Positions 10,650 through 22,136 of a DNA stretch of 64,000 nt are shown piece after piece. The notes below the pieces were generated by a model, which saw only the letters and a list, made by a program, of their open reading frames with translations, was not told the origin of the DNA and did no database searches. Each line of letters starts with the position of its first letter. The first letter of the stretch is position 1. Origin of the DNA: Litsea cubeba (lineage: Eukaryota > Streptophyta > Magnoliopsida > Laurales > Lauraceae); NCBI GenBank assembly GCA_012931725.1, contig WHSA01000808.1:62001-126000 (forward strand), written 5' to 3'. Position numbers and translations under genes: made by a program.

Positions 10650-13034
10650 CTAAACAGCATCCAACAACCTTTCTTCTTTGTTAACCAATTCATCGTCCCA
10701 AGCATCAATAGCTGGGGATTCTTTAGTCAGGAAGGGTGTGAACTTTGAAGTCACAGTCTCAGGAGAAGAAACCTGAGAGGGTATCATCTCAGTGAAAGTC
10801 ACGTGAGATGAGGTGGCTCCAGAAGATACATTGCTAGGCATCGCTGGATTGTAAGTGATCTCATCAGACGATGCTTCGGAAGAGCTATAATCCCGAATTA
10901 TCACATTACAGGAAGCTCTTACAGGAGACATTGCCTGATCGGAGTCAGACTCATCCTCGGATGTAAGAGGATCGTCTATCCAGCAATTTTCCCCATTTTT
11001 AGGAGTTAAGGGAGGATGTACCTGATGGTCTTCATGGACTTCAGGCTCTGGATTGCGAGGAAGCTCGTTGACGCGGTCTTGCTCTTGTTCTAGAGCGAGA
11101 CGCTGCAAGATCCTTGCATATTCTTCAAGATCAGGTATGGGAGCCAAATCTTCTTCTTCATCAGCTCTTTGTGGCTCAACATGGTTGATTTCCACTGGAG
11201 CAATGAGAGGTGCTGGGTCAGCAGCATTTTCTTGTACAGCCTCTTGGTCTTCTTCATCATCAGACCAGGATCCTTGAGGCTGTAGGGGGTTATACCAGAT
11301 TACTGGCATAAGATGAGTCTCAGGAACCCATTCTTCATCGGAGAGATATTCTCCTGTTTCAAGGGATTCGTCCCACTCGTCAGTGCAGTTGGATTCGAAT
11401 CCATCATCGGTGTCGCTGGACTCGTATCCATCAATGGAGAATTCAACTACCGACTTGCAAGAGTATGATGCATCCTGCATGGCTTCTTCTTTAAATTGAG
11501 GTGGCATGAAATCATTGAGAGTGAATTTTCTTACCCCCTTTGAAGTCTCTGGAAGGGACGTTTTTGTTGCCTCCAGTGAAGCGGTAGAGGAAGCCTCTGC
11601 CTTTTCTTGGATTTCTTGTGTTGGCTGGGTCTTCTCTTGCCGTTTGAGCTTGAGGAGATGTTTCCTAGCTTGCCTTCGCTGTTGAGCTGTAGGCTTTGTT
11701 TTCACGACCTCCCAATTTCCATCTTCCAAGAGATCGAGATGTACCCATATGGGTTGTCCGTCTGGTGTCGAGTAAGGAACCAGTTCTTCGGACGCTTGGA
11801 TTGTGTTTATCACCTTGAAGGAAGTAGCGATCTTCTTCTTCGGTGATTTCGATGTTTGTCCACATGTCACCATGTTGACAGAGGCAGACCCATAGTTTTT
11901 GTCAAAGGTGATGACTCCGTTTTTCCACATCTCATTTATTTTCTCTCTCACAACGAAGCATTGATTGAGAGGATGCGAGATCATCTGATGGTATGGATAG
12001 TACCGAGGATCGTTGGTTTTGCCAACATCACCCGGTGTTTTTGGTTCAGGCAAGGTGAGCTTACCGTTTGCCACAAGAGCCCCGAAGATTTCATCAACAT
12101 CTTCATCAAACGGGTATTTCTTTTCTACTCGTTCTTTGAAGGCATCAGAGAGTTCAGGTCTCTTACCAGCAGCTTTGTTTTCAGCTTTCTTTGGTGGCTG
12201 AGGAGCTGACTTAGTCTGCACATTGAGGACCTCTTTCTTCTTTGGTTTAGAGGTTGCAATGGCGGTTGGCTCTTTTCTTGATGATTTATGACTGTTGAGG
12301 TCTTTAATCACCGTTTTAGCTTCCATGGAAGCTTCAAGGTGTTCTCCCAAGTTCTTTGATTTGTTGCCGATGATCATGGAGCGGATTCTAGCTCTCATGT
12401 TGTTTCGGCAGATGTCGACTAGCGACGCTTGTGGCAATACATCAGAGCATTTGTATGCCATTGCTTTCCACTTGTGAATGAAGTCATATGTTGACTCATT
12501 CTCCCCCTGTTTTAGGCTGCACAACTGAGCCATAGTAGCGGGATAATCCTCACCTTTGAAATAAGTCAGGAAGCGTGTCTCTAGCATGGCCCAATTTTGG
12601 ATGGAGTCCTCCGGCAACGTGGAGTACCAATCGAAGGCCATACCTTTTAGGGTACTTGCAAAGAGGCGGATCTTGAGTGCATCTTGATCCGTGATAGCTC
12701 CCATCAGGATCTTGAAGTGGATGACTTGTTGTCTAGCTGATCCTTTCCCCGTATATGTTTGGAGAGTAGGATGCTTGAATTTTGTGGGGAACGGGACCGA
12801 GTCCATCCATATGGGATATGGTGGCTTAATCCGATGCTCCTTGAGTATATCCTCTTCTTTTGCTTTGGCTAGGATAGTGTCTACGTCCTTTTTAGTAAGG
12901 GCGCCTGACTCATTTTCTTCTCCATTTACCTCATCGTCTTGATGATTCGAAGGAGGTTCATTGTTCCCCTGATTTTGGAAGGTGAGGAGAAGGTTTTCCA
13001 TCAGAGTTTCAATCCTCTGCTGGTCTTGTTCCAA
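10650..13034 (-). pseudogene. gag of the Ogre-like element
   Basis: About 794 codons are open from 13034 to a TAG at 10650. The start at 13034 is a TTG preceded directly by TAG TAA, and gag-like sequence in the same frame continues upstream (FEPPPRNPPQDD), so this is not the true start. The retrotransposon gag (capsid) domain is seen in TLKGMAFDWYSTLPEDSI followed by ETRFLTYFKGED and a QGENESTYDFIHKWK segment. A zinc-knuckle-like CxYHxxxxHxxxxC motif is present as YYPYHQMISHPLNQC, with Tyr in place of the first Cys. The C-terminal half is very acidic. Gag would form the virus-like particle. The boundary with protease is a single in-frame stop. Confidence 0.85.
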
Positions 13035-14050
13035 TTACTAGATGCGTGTGATCGCATCGTCTTGAGGTGGGTTGCGAGGTGGTGGCTCAAATTTGTAGCC
13101 AGGACGTTCATCCCTCGTGATTCAAACGAAGAAACTGTCCTGGTGACTAAGCTGGGGCTCATTCTTTTTGATGAAGAGCTTGAGGAAGGATCACTCTGCC
13201 GTCCTTTGCTTGAAGGAGCAGGGGATTCTTCTGAGTGTCTTCTTGTCCTGAGATGCTGCGGGTCACCGGACGTCGGACATGGATTTTTTTTGCTGATTTT
13301 GACGTCTTCTGGTTTTTCCAACCATATGGACGGCAGCAACTTGGTTGGGTCTTTCTTTTTCGACCCATTTGGGAGAGACTTGAAGTGTAGGAGACTGGAT
13401 CCTTTGCTTCTGTAATCTCTTTTGTCGATACGACACGCGGCGGCGTACGCTACGAACAATTTGAGCTTAGGTCAGCTCTGGCTGGGCCTCGACAACGAAG
13501 GATGTGCTCCCTCGTGCGCAGTAGCCGAGCCTGTCTTCTTTGTAGCTGAGCAAGGACAGGATGCGAACCCGGTCCTTCGCCTGTTGCAGCGAAGCTTTGA
13601 ATTTTTAGAGTTCGGCCCCTGTAGAGATGAAGGGTCAAACTGCAGGTTTGTAGGCCTTAGCAGGTGCTTATAGAGGCCTTGTGATGCATGACTTGATTTG
13701 GGCTTGTAGGAACAAGCCGGCTCATGCTGGGATGACTTGGGAGTCAGGTTGGAGATGGGTCTCTCCTCTCATGTAAGCAAGAGGGTAGAACTGGTTCTCC
13801 TTAAGTGGGGCCAGGTATGCTGGCTTGGTGGATGTTTGGGACCTTCTTTGTTTTGGTGAAGGTCTTGGGGACCAAGTCTTGGGATAGACCTGGTCGTTTG
13901 AGGGTAGAGGCTTCGTGGGGCTGCCACGGGCTTTGGGCCTTCTGGTGCTGGGAAACTCACCCTTATCCACAGTACATTGTCGAGCCTTCCTACATATTCT
14001 CTCTCATTATTTACCATTCCATCCTCGGTGGCTGCGAGGATTTAAAATAT
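13035..14050 (-). other. 5' leader / ORF upstream of gag of the Ogre-like element
   Basis: An open frame from 13459 to 13001 encodes a Ser, Lys and Arg-rich protein (for example RQSDPSSSSSSKRM) in a different frame from gag, and gag-frame sequence is also present just before 13034, so frameshifts occurred here. From 13460 to about 14050 no domain is recognised. No LTR end or tRNA primer site was found. Composition shifts toward mitochondrial type at about 14050, so the right limit is uncertain. Confidence 0.45.
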
Positions 14051-14711
14051 GCAGTAAATTGCCCTTCCCGTTCTCATCAAACAAAAGACTACCATACACG
14101 TCCTTTGCCGGCAAGCTACCCTCGTCCGTCATTTCTATCCGCCCGCGCGCGAGATCAGATCGACTACTCTACTACCATCATGCCGAAGGTCTTTTCTTCA
14201 AGAAGACGGAGAATGAAGAGCTTCTTCAGAATCGTCAGAGGCCCTGCACCCGCACCGCTTCATTCAATGGCTCTGTCATAAAGATCGGGAAGGAAATCTT
14301 TGTTTGATCAATCGACGCAAGGTTTCTCCGGGTCCCGTGGTTGCCTCAGAACCTTTCACTGCAACGTTTGATTATCATGCCCTACAATTCTACTGTGACT
14401 GTCTGTTTTGTTTTTCCGATTGAGCAACCACTTTATCTGTTTCTCGTACGAGGCTTCAGGATAGAGCAATCGCTCCTATTCATTTCATTCCGAAATAAAT
14501 GGAGAGGCACTAACTACCGGAGAACCGGGCCGGGGAAGTTGTGGTTTTCCGGCAAAGCAGGAAAGGAATGAATTTGCCTTTTCCGCCGGAGAGAGAACAG
14601 CGAGGCGCTGTCAAGCGGACCGATCCGGGATTCGGAATGAATGCTGTTTCGGGGAAACCAAAGAATTCTGCGCTGCGCCCACTCGCCCTAACTACTAAAG
14701 CAAGGAGGAGA

Positions 14712-14730
14712 GGGGAGGGGAGGGGAGGGG
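14712..14730 (+). other. candidate G-quadruplex / hairpin
   Basis: Four runs of GGGG separated by single A bases (14712-14730) are followed after TTA by CCCCCTCCCCTCTC (14733-14746). The run can form either a four-tract quadruplex or a hairpin with the C-rich partner. Confidence 0.6.
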
Positions 14731-16872
14731 TTACCCCCTCCCCTCTCACGTAAGAGAACACTTCGAGACTTGTTCGAGACAGGGGCTTCAGTGAAGGGCG
14801 TCGTATTTTTTCTAAAAAAAGGAAACTAACCCGAGACCTTATGAGAGGAATGCAAAATCCAAACACAGAGTGCTTATGAGAGGAATGAATGCTTCGGTGA
14901 AGTAAGTCAGAATCTTACGTCAATAAGGGGGAAATCACGACATCGGATCGGGAAATGGTTTATTTTCTATTGTACCCTCCCTGCTCGCTACGCGACTCTT
15001 GACGCGCAGCTCTCTCTGTGTAGTCGTAGTCGTTGCAGTCGGCATTCTATAAGCGGTAGCTCCCCGCCCAGAATGCCTCTTCCTACTGCCTCCTTCCCCG
15101 CGCTGGGGAAGCTCTCAGGGAACTGGAAGTTGACAAAGTCAACGTGTTGTAGATTGACAAAGGCAACCTTTTGATTATGTCGTGACTTCTATGGATGAAG
15201 TCAGCTAAACTCCAACAGTCGTGACCATGACGCTTTGGTTAGGCTTGGTTGACTTTTGAAACTAATAGGCACAAGGAGTTGACAAAGGGGAACAGCCCCC
15301 ATTCTATTCCATTCCTTCCATTGTTGAATCGAAAAGAGAAGCGGCTGGATCCTGACGCTCTGCTCCCCGGAGAACCGGAAGAACGAAAGCATGACTGACT
15401 GAGATGTGCGTGCGGAGGGCCGAAAAAACAAAAAAAAAGCAAGCAATATCAAAAAGAAAGGAGAGTTAGGGGGAAGTGGGGAAGTCCTACGCTACCAATC
15501 CTATGTCCTGGGGCTACAAAACATCGAGGGACAAGGCATTTGTGAGAAAGGAAGTTAGACGTGCCATATCGAGACTCACTTGTTATGGAATCAACCGCAA
15601 CGCTGGACCGCACCTCAAAAAACGCCTACCTGAACCAACCATAAACCCACCTGACTGGCGAGTGAAGGCGTAGCGGTCGGTCGGTTCTGAATGGATCGAA
15701 CGAAAGAAATGCTCGGCTCGGAATTGCGAAGTGAAGTGGAAGTGCATACGAATCAAAGCATGCATAAAAGAGAACGTCGGGTGGTGTGAGAGGTCGGAGA
15801 TATGGAGACCAGCTACGTGATGTGTCGAAAGCGAGGAAAGAAAGAGGCGAATCCACAAGAGTCTTATTTTTTAGATGTTAACGGGCGGAGATTAAGAGGA
15901 AGGAAGGCAAGTTGGTAGGCTCCTCCGAATAGAATAGAATGGAATGGAGGGCCTAACGCCTAGTAAGACGGGGAAGGAGTGTTATGAAACGAAGGAAGAG
16001 GTGCTGGCCTTACTAGACAGGGGCTCAAGACCTCGACCGGACATCGATCTCCATTTGCCACCCGCCTGGAAGCGGGATTGAGAGTGAAAGGGACCAATAT
16101 AGTGGTCCATGCAGGGGCCACGAAATTTTTGAAGTGCTGGATGATTTAGCCCCCCACCCTAGAGGTGGAGTAGGGCGCCCCTCCAGTGTTGCTGAAGAGG
16201 AGGCGCGCCTCCAACGCAGCATTCAGGAATGGGATGAACGAACCTGTCTCGTCAATTCAAGCCGAGGTTGATTAGATAATGATTACAGGCCAATATATCG
16301 AGCGGTTAAGTCCTCTGAGGCAGAAGCTACGTTCCCTGATTGCGTTCCGGGCGAACGCAAAACGATCGCTCAAAAGCTTTCGGGAGGTTTAGGCAAAAGA
16401 AAAAACAAAATGACAGGTTCTGGGAGGATTGGTCTCTTTCGGCGCGAATGCCCAGGAGGGAATGGCCAGCCGGGGAAAAGCCTGCCTTATGAGTCACCTT
16501 AGCCGACCCATACTGCAATAACCCGATGGAGGGATCGGTTGGAACGCGGGCTAGCCGGCCGGGAGGTTCGATTCCTCCCCGATCCCTTGGAACTCGATCC
16601 ATGTAAGGAAGCTCCTTTTCCTGGGAGAGCATACTCCAACATCGGAAATCCATTAGTTCTTTTGGAAAAATGTTTCTGAAAGTGACTGGTTCAGCTATCG
16701 GAATGGCTTTCTGTCCCCCGGATAACCTGCATAGAATCACCGGGTCAGAAAGCCGGAGGAGATTCGCAGAGGAGGGAGCCAAAGCCGTAGAGTACGTCGG
16801 GGAGGGGCTCGTCCGGGATTCGGAGAAGGGAATAAAAAAAGGCTTGTAGAACGTTTTATCGCAGTAATCGCA

Positions 16873-17057
16873 GATGCTATAACACTGTTACCACGGGGGT
16901 GTCGAACATATTTCAGACCGTGGATGTACGGTTACATTATAGCATTGTGTGATGAAAAGGAACCAGCTGAAAAGCAGCGAGCTCCGCCTCAAAAGCGAAG
17001 CGAGCCACCTTACTAGATAGGGCTATCTAGTAAGGCGCGCGGGAGTTTTTCAGCTGG
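16873..17057. repeat. nested inverted repeats in NUMT
   Basis: Three nested or adjacent dyads are present. CCAGCTGAAAA (16963-16973) pairs with TTTTCAGCTGG (17047-17057). Inside it, CCTTACTAGATAG (17008-17020) pairs perfectly with 17023-17035 across a 2-bp centre. To the left, ATGCTATAA near 16874 pairs imperfectly with TTATAGCAT near 16938. The inner motif recurs elsewhere in the NUMT. Confidence 0.75.
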
Positions 17058-18413
17058 CTCTATTACTGGTGCTTCCGTGGGGTCAACCGATTCAAATGCC
17101 TACGTTTCTAGCTTTGATGCTCGCACTAATGGGTTTCGGTCTCGATCTGCGGGCGGCTTTATGGTCATGGATTTTAAACTAGATATGGAACTTTCATTGC
17201 TACTTCTGGTTCGATAGCTTATTCCTATCCCCGTTTATCCGGAACCGGTAGGGGCCCGAATAAGTTTACCCTGCCGAGGCAGATCTATATCCTGTTTTTT
17301 CATATCAATATGCACCCGTTATACCTGATCCAGTAGATCCATCAGTTTGTTAGTCTCCATGTTCAAAATATTGTTAGTTTTATGGTCTCAATACCAGCAT
17401 ATGATGTAATAAATTGATTCATTTCTTTATTAATCAATATATTCATGCTTTCCATTTCATGAGATGAATGGTGTTTAATTATATACTTGCACATAACCAA
17501 TACGAATGACATAATGGTTCATGAGATGAACCGGAGTCCATAAGTGTACTAGATATAATACATGTGCATGGATGAGATCCACATACAGGAGACATGTATA
17601 ATAAATCTTATACTTGAATATCTTCACAACCAGTGATGAGATTGGACATCTCATACTGACAAGGTTGCAGCATTTTGATCACTATGAGATAGTGTGATTT
17701 GTCTCGATCATCAGAATGAAAGATTCTGGATCATAGTGCTGGTACATTTGATGTATTGAAGGACCATGAGAAGCACCTTATAAACACTGTCTTTATATTT
17801 AGGTCTGCTGTCATAATTCCCTAGCAATAGGCTCTCAATCCTGAGATATTAATGAACTCAAGTTTCTATCTATTCATTTGCTTTGAATCACCAATGAGTG
17901 AGGCCAACTGTAGGTCAACACCTCAGTGATTTGGGTACGTGGTAGTAGAGCTGTGGGAACATTCAATGGTCAAGATGGAATCTATCTCTAATATCCCCTT
18001 GTGCCAATTAATGGATTTAATCATTGGTAAGTGTACACCCATTCCGATTAAGAGTTAATTGGAAAGGTACCATTGATCATTATAATTAATTGGGGCTCAA
18101 GGATAATAAGATATGGATCTAGTTTGGAAGACAGGTCCAATTGATCCATGGATATTGATGGAGGGGCCTACTTGTGGTAATAGGGAAGTTTAGGGTCTTC
18201 TATGTAATTTCCTAAGACTAGAGTTCAATTGCATTTATATAGTGGAGTTATTTGCAATTAACTGTGGGCCCGGATTGTACATGAGATGTGGGGTCGCGTG
18301 TTCCAGTTGGAGCCAGCTTTCTAAGGAATCCCTAGTGGTCCCCACGCTAGCCCAATCATCAGACGGATACTAATTCTAGTTGAACTCTAAAAGGAAAGTT
18401 ACTATTTCTATTT

Positions 18414-18528
18414 GAAGTGAGACTTCTAATAGTGGTAATAGTATGTTTCTAATTATTAATGGAAGTGAGACTTCTATTGTAATTAAGAAAGAGAAGAAGG
18501 TTACTAATTAATTTGGAAGTGAGACTTC
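18414..18528 (+). promoter_or_regulatory. GAAGTGAGACTTC repeats upstream of LTR TATA
   Basis: The imperfect palindrome GAAGTGAGACTTC occurs at 18414, 18472 and 18516, just upstream of the TATA box at 18562. The same element occurs four or five times in the other LTRs of this family. Repeated U3 boxes act as enhancers in tobacco Tnt1/Tto1-type copia LTRs; a similar role here is inference. Confidence 0.6.
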
Positions 18529-18561
18529 TAATTAAATTAGTAAAGAGTAGTTTGCAAAAGC

Positions 18562-18569
18562 TATAAATA
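18562..18569 (+). promoter_or_regulatory. TATA box of the solo copia LTR
   Basis: TATAAATA inside CTATAAATAGGG is placed about 1190 bp into the LTR and is conserved in all four family members (minus strand at 44000-54885). Confidence 0.75.
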
Positions 18570-19059
18570 GGGAACCAAAGGGGGCTTGGACGTCCACCCT
18601 TGGAATTCACGCCCTGCCCCATTTGTACAAGAGTTGCACTTCTCTTCTCTCCCTCTTCTAGTTCCTTTAAGTTCCTAGTTGTCTTCTCTTGAAGATCCCA
18701 CCCATCTTCTTGAGAAAGAGATTCTGATTCAGGTATTAGCGTGGAAGGCCATTGGGTTTTTGGAGAAACCTATTTGATTCGCGAAAGAGTTCGTCATCAA
18801 AGAAAGTAGCAAATTCTCCATTAGAGCACAACCGAGCTCCAAAGGTGTAATCTATTTCCTTGTATGATATAAATCTTTGTTGCATGTTTGTTACTGATTT
18901 TCTATCTCCTAGATAGATTATATTACTGATTATGATAGATGAGATAGAGGTTTGCATCTTGGACACATTGATAGCCTTATGGATAGTTGATCCCTGTATC
19001 AAGTGGATCAAAAGTTTTTGAAACCTATCCTAGGAGCCCACCTAATTTCCAACAAATAT

Positions 19060-19889
19060 AGATTCAGGTGACCAAGTTTTCCCAAAACCAGAAGTTTACC
19101 GAGCTATGAAGGGGGAGAAAGTAGCCACGGTTCCAGTCACCAGCAGCTGTACCAGTAGAAATTCAAAAGCTTATTTCAGATCAAAACCCTGATCCCCGGT
19201 TCTAGCTTATTTCCCCGCCGCCAGTCTACCAGTTCCGACTTTTTGCACATGCAAAGGTTGAATAAGGGTGACAGTACCTATTCCCATTCCAGAGCCTGTG
19301 AAAAAGGCAGTTGGTTGAGATGACTAACAGGGCAAGGGCAGAGCCCACTAAAATATAGAAATATACAAAGACAGCTTCGGTATAATAAGGAGTACCGCCG
19401 GTGGCAGAGCCTATTCCACATGTTCCAGTGCTAGTTAACCAAATAGAACCCATTGAAGCACCATAAACATCCGAGCAAGCATGAAAGACGGAGGCAGAGG
19501 CATTTGACCGAGTCGAAGAAACTTCCCCGCCATCCATCCATCCTCCATCTAATTCTAGTTCGAAAGGTAGAGCTTGCAGATCGAAGACGGCCTATTGGCA
19601 GTGGAATCAATCAATAGTGGAGCCAATTCCAGAGCGAGCATCCCTTCCTGTCCTAGCGAATCCAATTCCAGTCCTATTCATTAGGGATGTAGGTCCATCG
19701 ATTCGAGATAGAGACCCAGTTGAGCGGAGCAACGCTTTGCTAAGAACCCAGTCTCATGCGAAGGATAGTCAGTTGGTCTCAAGTAGCTCTGTCTTTATTT
19801 CCTTGGACTTTACCTCCGCGACACCCCTAAGGACAAAGGCATATGTTGGGACACCACTTGTAACACGTTGTATTCCACTATACACTATA
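19060..19889. other. NUMT part 2, no identifiable gene
   Basis: This is mitochondrial-type sequence with many degenerate copies of CCAATTCCAG / GAGCC-like words (for example 19610-19680). The open frames at 19226-19537 minus and 19617-19931 plus have no recognisable domain. Confidence 0.55.
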
Positions 19890-20395
19890 TGTAAGACCCC
19901 GACCCGAGAGACCTCGATTAGAGTTTATTAAGTGTGTTTTAGTTTTAAGTGTGTCTAGTGGTTTTTGGATTAGTTTGGGGATTAGAATAGCTTTTATAAT
20001 AGCTTTGGGGAACTTGGAGAGCCTTTTACTTGTGGGACCCTTTGGGGTTCTTGTTACGAATTGTGTGAGATTGGGGGTTTACCGATAATTTCTAAAAAAA
20101 TTTTGTTTTTAACCCCATTTGGACTTATTTTGTTAATCCCTACAACTTTCATGTTGACATCGTTCCCATTTGAGAGCCCTAAACCAGACTTTTCACAAAT
20201 TGAGGGCAAAATGGTCTTTTTACCCAAAATCTGGACACCGATTTCAATGTCACCAAAATGTGCAAAATATATACTTTTTGGAAACTAGAAATTTCGCCGA
20301 TCAACTTTGTCTTCTTCGTCGAATTCGTTTGAAGCCCCGAAAATCATGTTTTGAGCCCGAGAAGTCTTTTAAGTTGTGGGCCCCATTCCCACTTA

Positions 20396-20405
20396 CTATA
20401 TATAG
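20396..20405 (+). promoter_or_regulatory. TATA box of the 3070-bp LTR
   Basis: CTATATATAG follows GGGCCCCATTCCCACTTA, about 506 bp from the LTR start. The sister LTR has its TATA at the same relative place. Confidence 0.65.
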
Positions 20406-21120
20406 AAAGCTTCTTCTTTATTTTTTTCCATTTCTGGCAAAAACCCTAAAAGGAGAAGAGACTTCCAGCCCTAGGGTTTTCCCTTGCCTTTTTCTTGCTT
20501 CTTCATCTTCAATCCTTCACCAAGCTAGTGCTAATGGAGAAATAGAGGTTACAATCTTCTTCCTCGTCTCAAGGGCCTCATTTTGACACCATTTTTAAAG
20601 AAAAAACCGCCCACTCCAAGACTTCCTTTGAACAACACCTTGCTTTTTGAAGAACTTCCTTGTAAGTGATCTTCCTAAAAGTTTTAGAATCTTGTTTGTT
20701 TAGCCCTAGGGAAACTCCATTTCGTTTATTGGAAGATTTTGTTTTGTTTTACTTGGATTTTGATATACTAGGGTTTGGATTTGGGGGTTTTTTGTATAGG
20801 TATTTGATTGAGGGCTTAAGAGGTGATTAGAGCTCAATTTGAATTGCATTGGAACCAAAGCAAGTGGGTGAAATGATTCTCATGTGTTTATCATGTTTTA
20901 TGCAAAATCTTGATTTATCTTTATTGATAGTTTTAATGGTTTATCATGCTTGATGGTTTGGTATTATTGATTTTAAATGATGATTTGATGAGATGAGGAG
21001 GTGAAGGAAGGGCCTAAATATTCATGAAGTTATGTTTGGAAGAAGGGGAAAGAAAGGAAATGGATAGGAGTTGGACAAGAGAAGAATTCAACCAAATGGG
21101 TTGAGATTCATCCCAGAACC

Positions 21121-21272
21121 GATCGATCGCCCATCAGGTCCGATCGATCGGACTGTAAATAACTGAGAGTGTTTTCAGGACCGATCGATCGCCCATCAGG
21201 TCCGATCGATCGGACTGTAAATAACTGTGAACGTTTCAGGACCGATCGATCGGCCAATGAGTCCGATCGATC
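21121..21272. repeat. GATCGATC palindrome array
   Basis: Six perfect octamers GATCGATC start at 21121, 21142, 21183, 21204, 21244 and 21265. They form three pairs, each with an internal spacing of exactly 21 bp and pair-to-pair offsets of 41 and 40 bp. They sit in a tandem unit of about 62 bp (CCGATCGATCGCCCATCAGG, then the second octamer and an ACTGTAAATAACTG tail). The array is downstream of the LTR TATA box. Confidence 0.9.
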
Positions 21273-22060
21273 GGACTGAAATGAGATGAACTACAAAATA
21301 AGGGAATTGTGGGACTGTTCTCCAGATTCATTTCAAGCCCATACTCAAGTCCAATTCAGCTCTATCCCTTCTCTTCTTATTTGAAGGCATTGAACCCGTA
21401 ATGATGCATTTGAACCCATGAAAGATTTGAGTAAATTGTGCTGGGTTGTAGTACGGAGGTATTGTTTGGAGCCCCAAAGTTATTTAAGGACTCGTAAGGC
21501 ATTACATGAAGTCCGGAGGCAGGAGGAATCTCATCATGGAGATTCCATGAGGTCTTCTAGATTGACCAATGTGTATAAGGACCCGGAATGTCCCTAACTC
21601 TTAAAGAGTACCAAATTACATCATGATAGACATACGGGACCCTATTCACATTGAATCAATTCTAGGAACCCCATGGTTTAGCATGTAATTGTGTGGGAAA
21701 CTATTTATATTCGATTTTCTACCAAACTCCTATTTTGGGATTTCAACCCATGATATGTGAGTACACTTGACCCGAGGGCATGGTGTTACCATATTGTTAA
21801 TTTGTTTAGACCCGTCCCGACTTTTATGCGTCTTATACCTATGGGTACCCCGCTCCGTTATGTGTATTTATTTGCTTTGATTTTTGCATGTTACCTATGA
21901 GTCGGCACCACTAAGCTTGGATAACCTTATCGGTTTGATCCACCGGTTTGGATATCCCCCTTCTGTTATACCCGCTGCAGCATGGTTCCCGCCTCGCCCC
22001 GATATACCCGGTTCGCTACCGTGGTCCCGCAGAGTATTATACGTGATTATTATATAAAAA

Positions 22061-22136
22061 TCGTTGATTCTCCTCACCTCGTGTGACTGAGGTCAACGTC
22101 GTTGATTCTCCTCACCTCGTGTGACTGAGGTCAATG
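22061..22136 (+). repeat. 38-bp tandem duplication in the LTR
   Basis: Two near-identical copies (22061-22098 and 22099-22136) share TCGTTGATTCTCCTCACCTC followed by GTGTGACTGAGGTCAA. A third diverged CTCACCTC-like word follows near 22151. Each unit can fold on CCTCA/TGAGG. Confidence 0.8.

Larger units (their letters stand above)
1..14050 (-). mobile_element. Ogre-like Tat-lineage Ty3/gypsy retrotransposon, degraded
   Basis: On the minus strand the order from high to low coordinates is gag (13034-10650), protease (10646-9332), G-patch plus RT (5871-4180), RNase H (4179-3583), integrase (3573-2035), 3' tandem repeats (1680-853) and an antisense ORF remnant on the plus strand (1-515). A G-patch-like segment before RT, a two-part RNase H region, 3' hypervariable repeats and an antisense ORF are known traits of Tat/Ogre elements. 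The 3' LTR would lie before base 1. At the 5' side no LTR or tRNA primer site was found before mitochondrial-type sequence starts near 14050, so the element is 5'-truncated or was itself split by the NUMT; the right edge is approximate. It carries several in-frame stops and frameshifts and a solo LTR insertion, so it is non-autonomous now. Confidence 0.88.
14050..17371. other. NUMT part 1, no identifiable gene
   Basis: Several short open frames exist (for example 13915-14307 plus, 15476-15673 plus, 16327-16782 minus), but none matches a protein I recognise. They look like the chance frames common in plant mitochondrial intergenic DNA. A G-rich run at 14712 and nested inverted repeats at 16873-17057 are listed separately. 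Confidence 0.6.
17372..19054 (+). mobile_element. solo LTR of the copia family found at 44000-54885
   Basis: It begins TGTTAGTTTTATGG and ends TTTCCAACA, with a 5-bp target duplication AATAT at 17367-17371 and 19055-19059. It is the reverse complement of, and clearly homologous to, the LTRs at 44000-45811, 45873-47641 and 53117-54885, but more diverged and slightly shorter (1683 against 1769 bp). It interrupts mitochondrial-type sequence, so the insertion happened after the NUMT arrived. No internal copia sequence remains. Confidence 0.92.

Noticed and set aside
15476..15673. Possible small mitochondrial gene of 65 codons
   Set aside because: No recognised domain and no support from context; such frames are common in plant mitochondrial spacers.
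16532..16585. tRNA gene (7-bp acceptor-like GGATCGG/CCGATCC and a T-arm GGAGG TTCGATT CCTCC)
   Set aside because: Only about 23 bases lie between acceptor and T-arm, too few for both D-arm and anticodon arm. At best a tRNA-like relic; no anticodon can be assigned.
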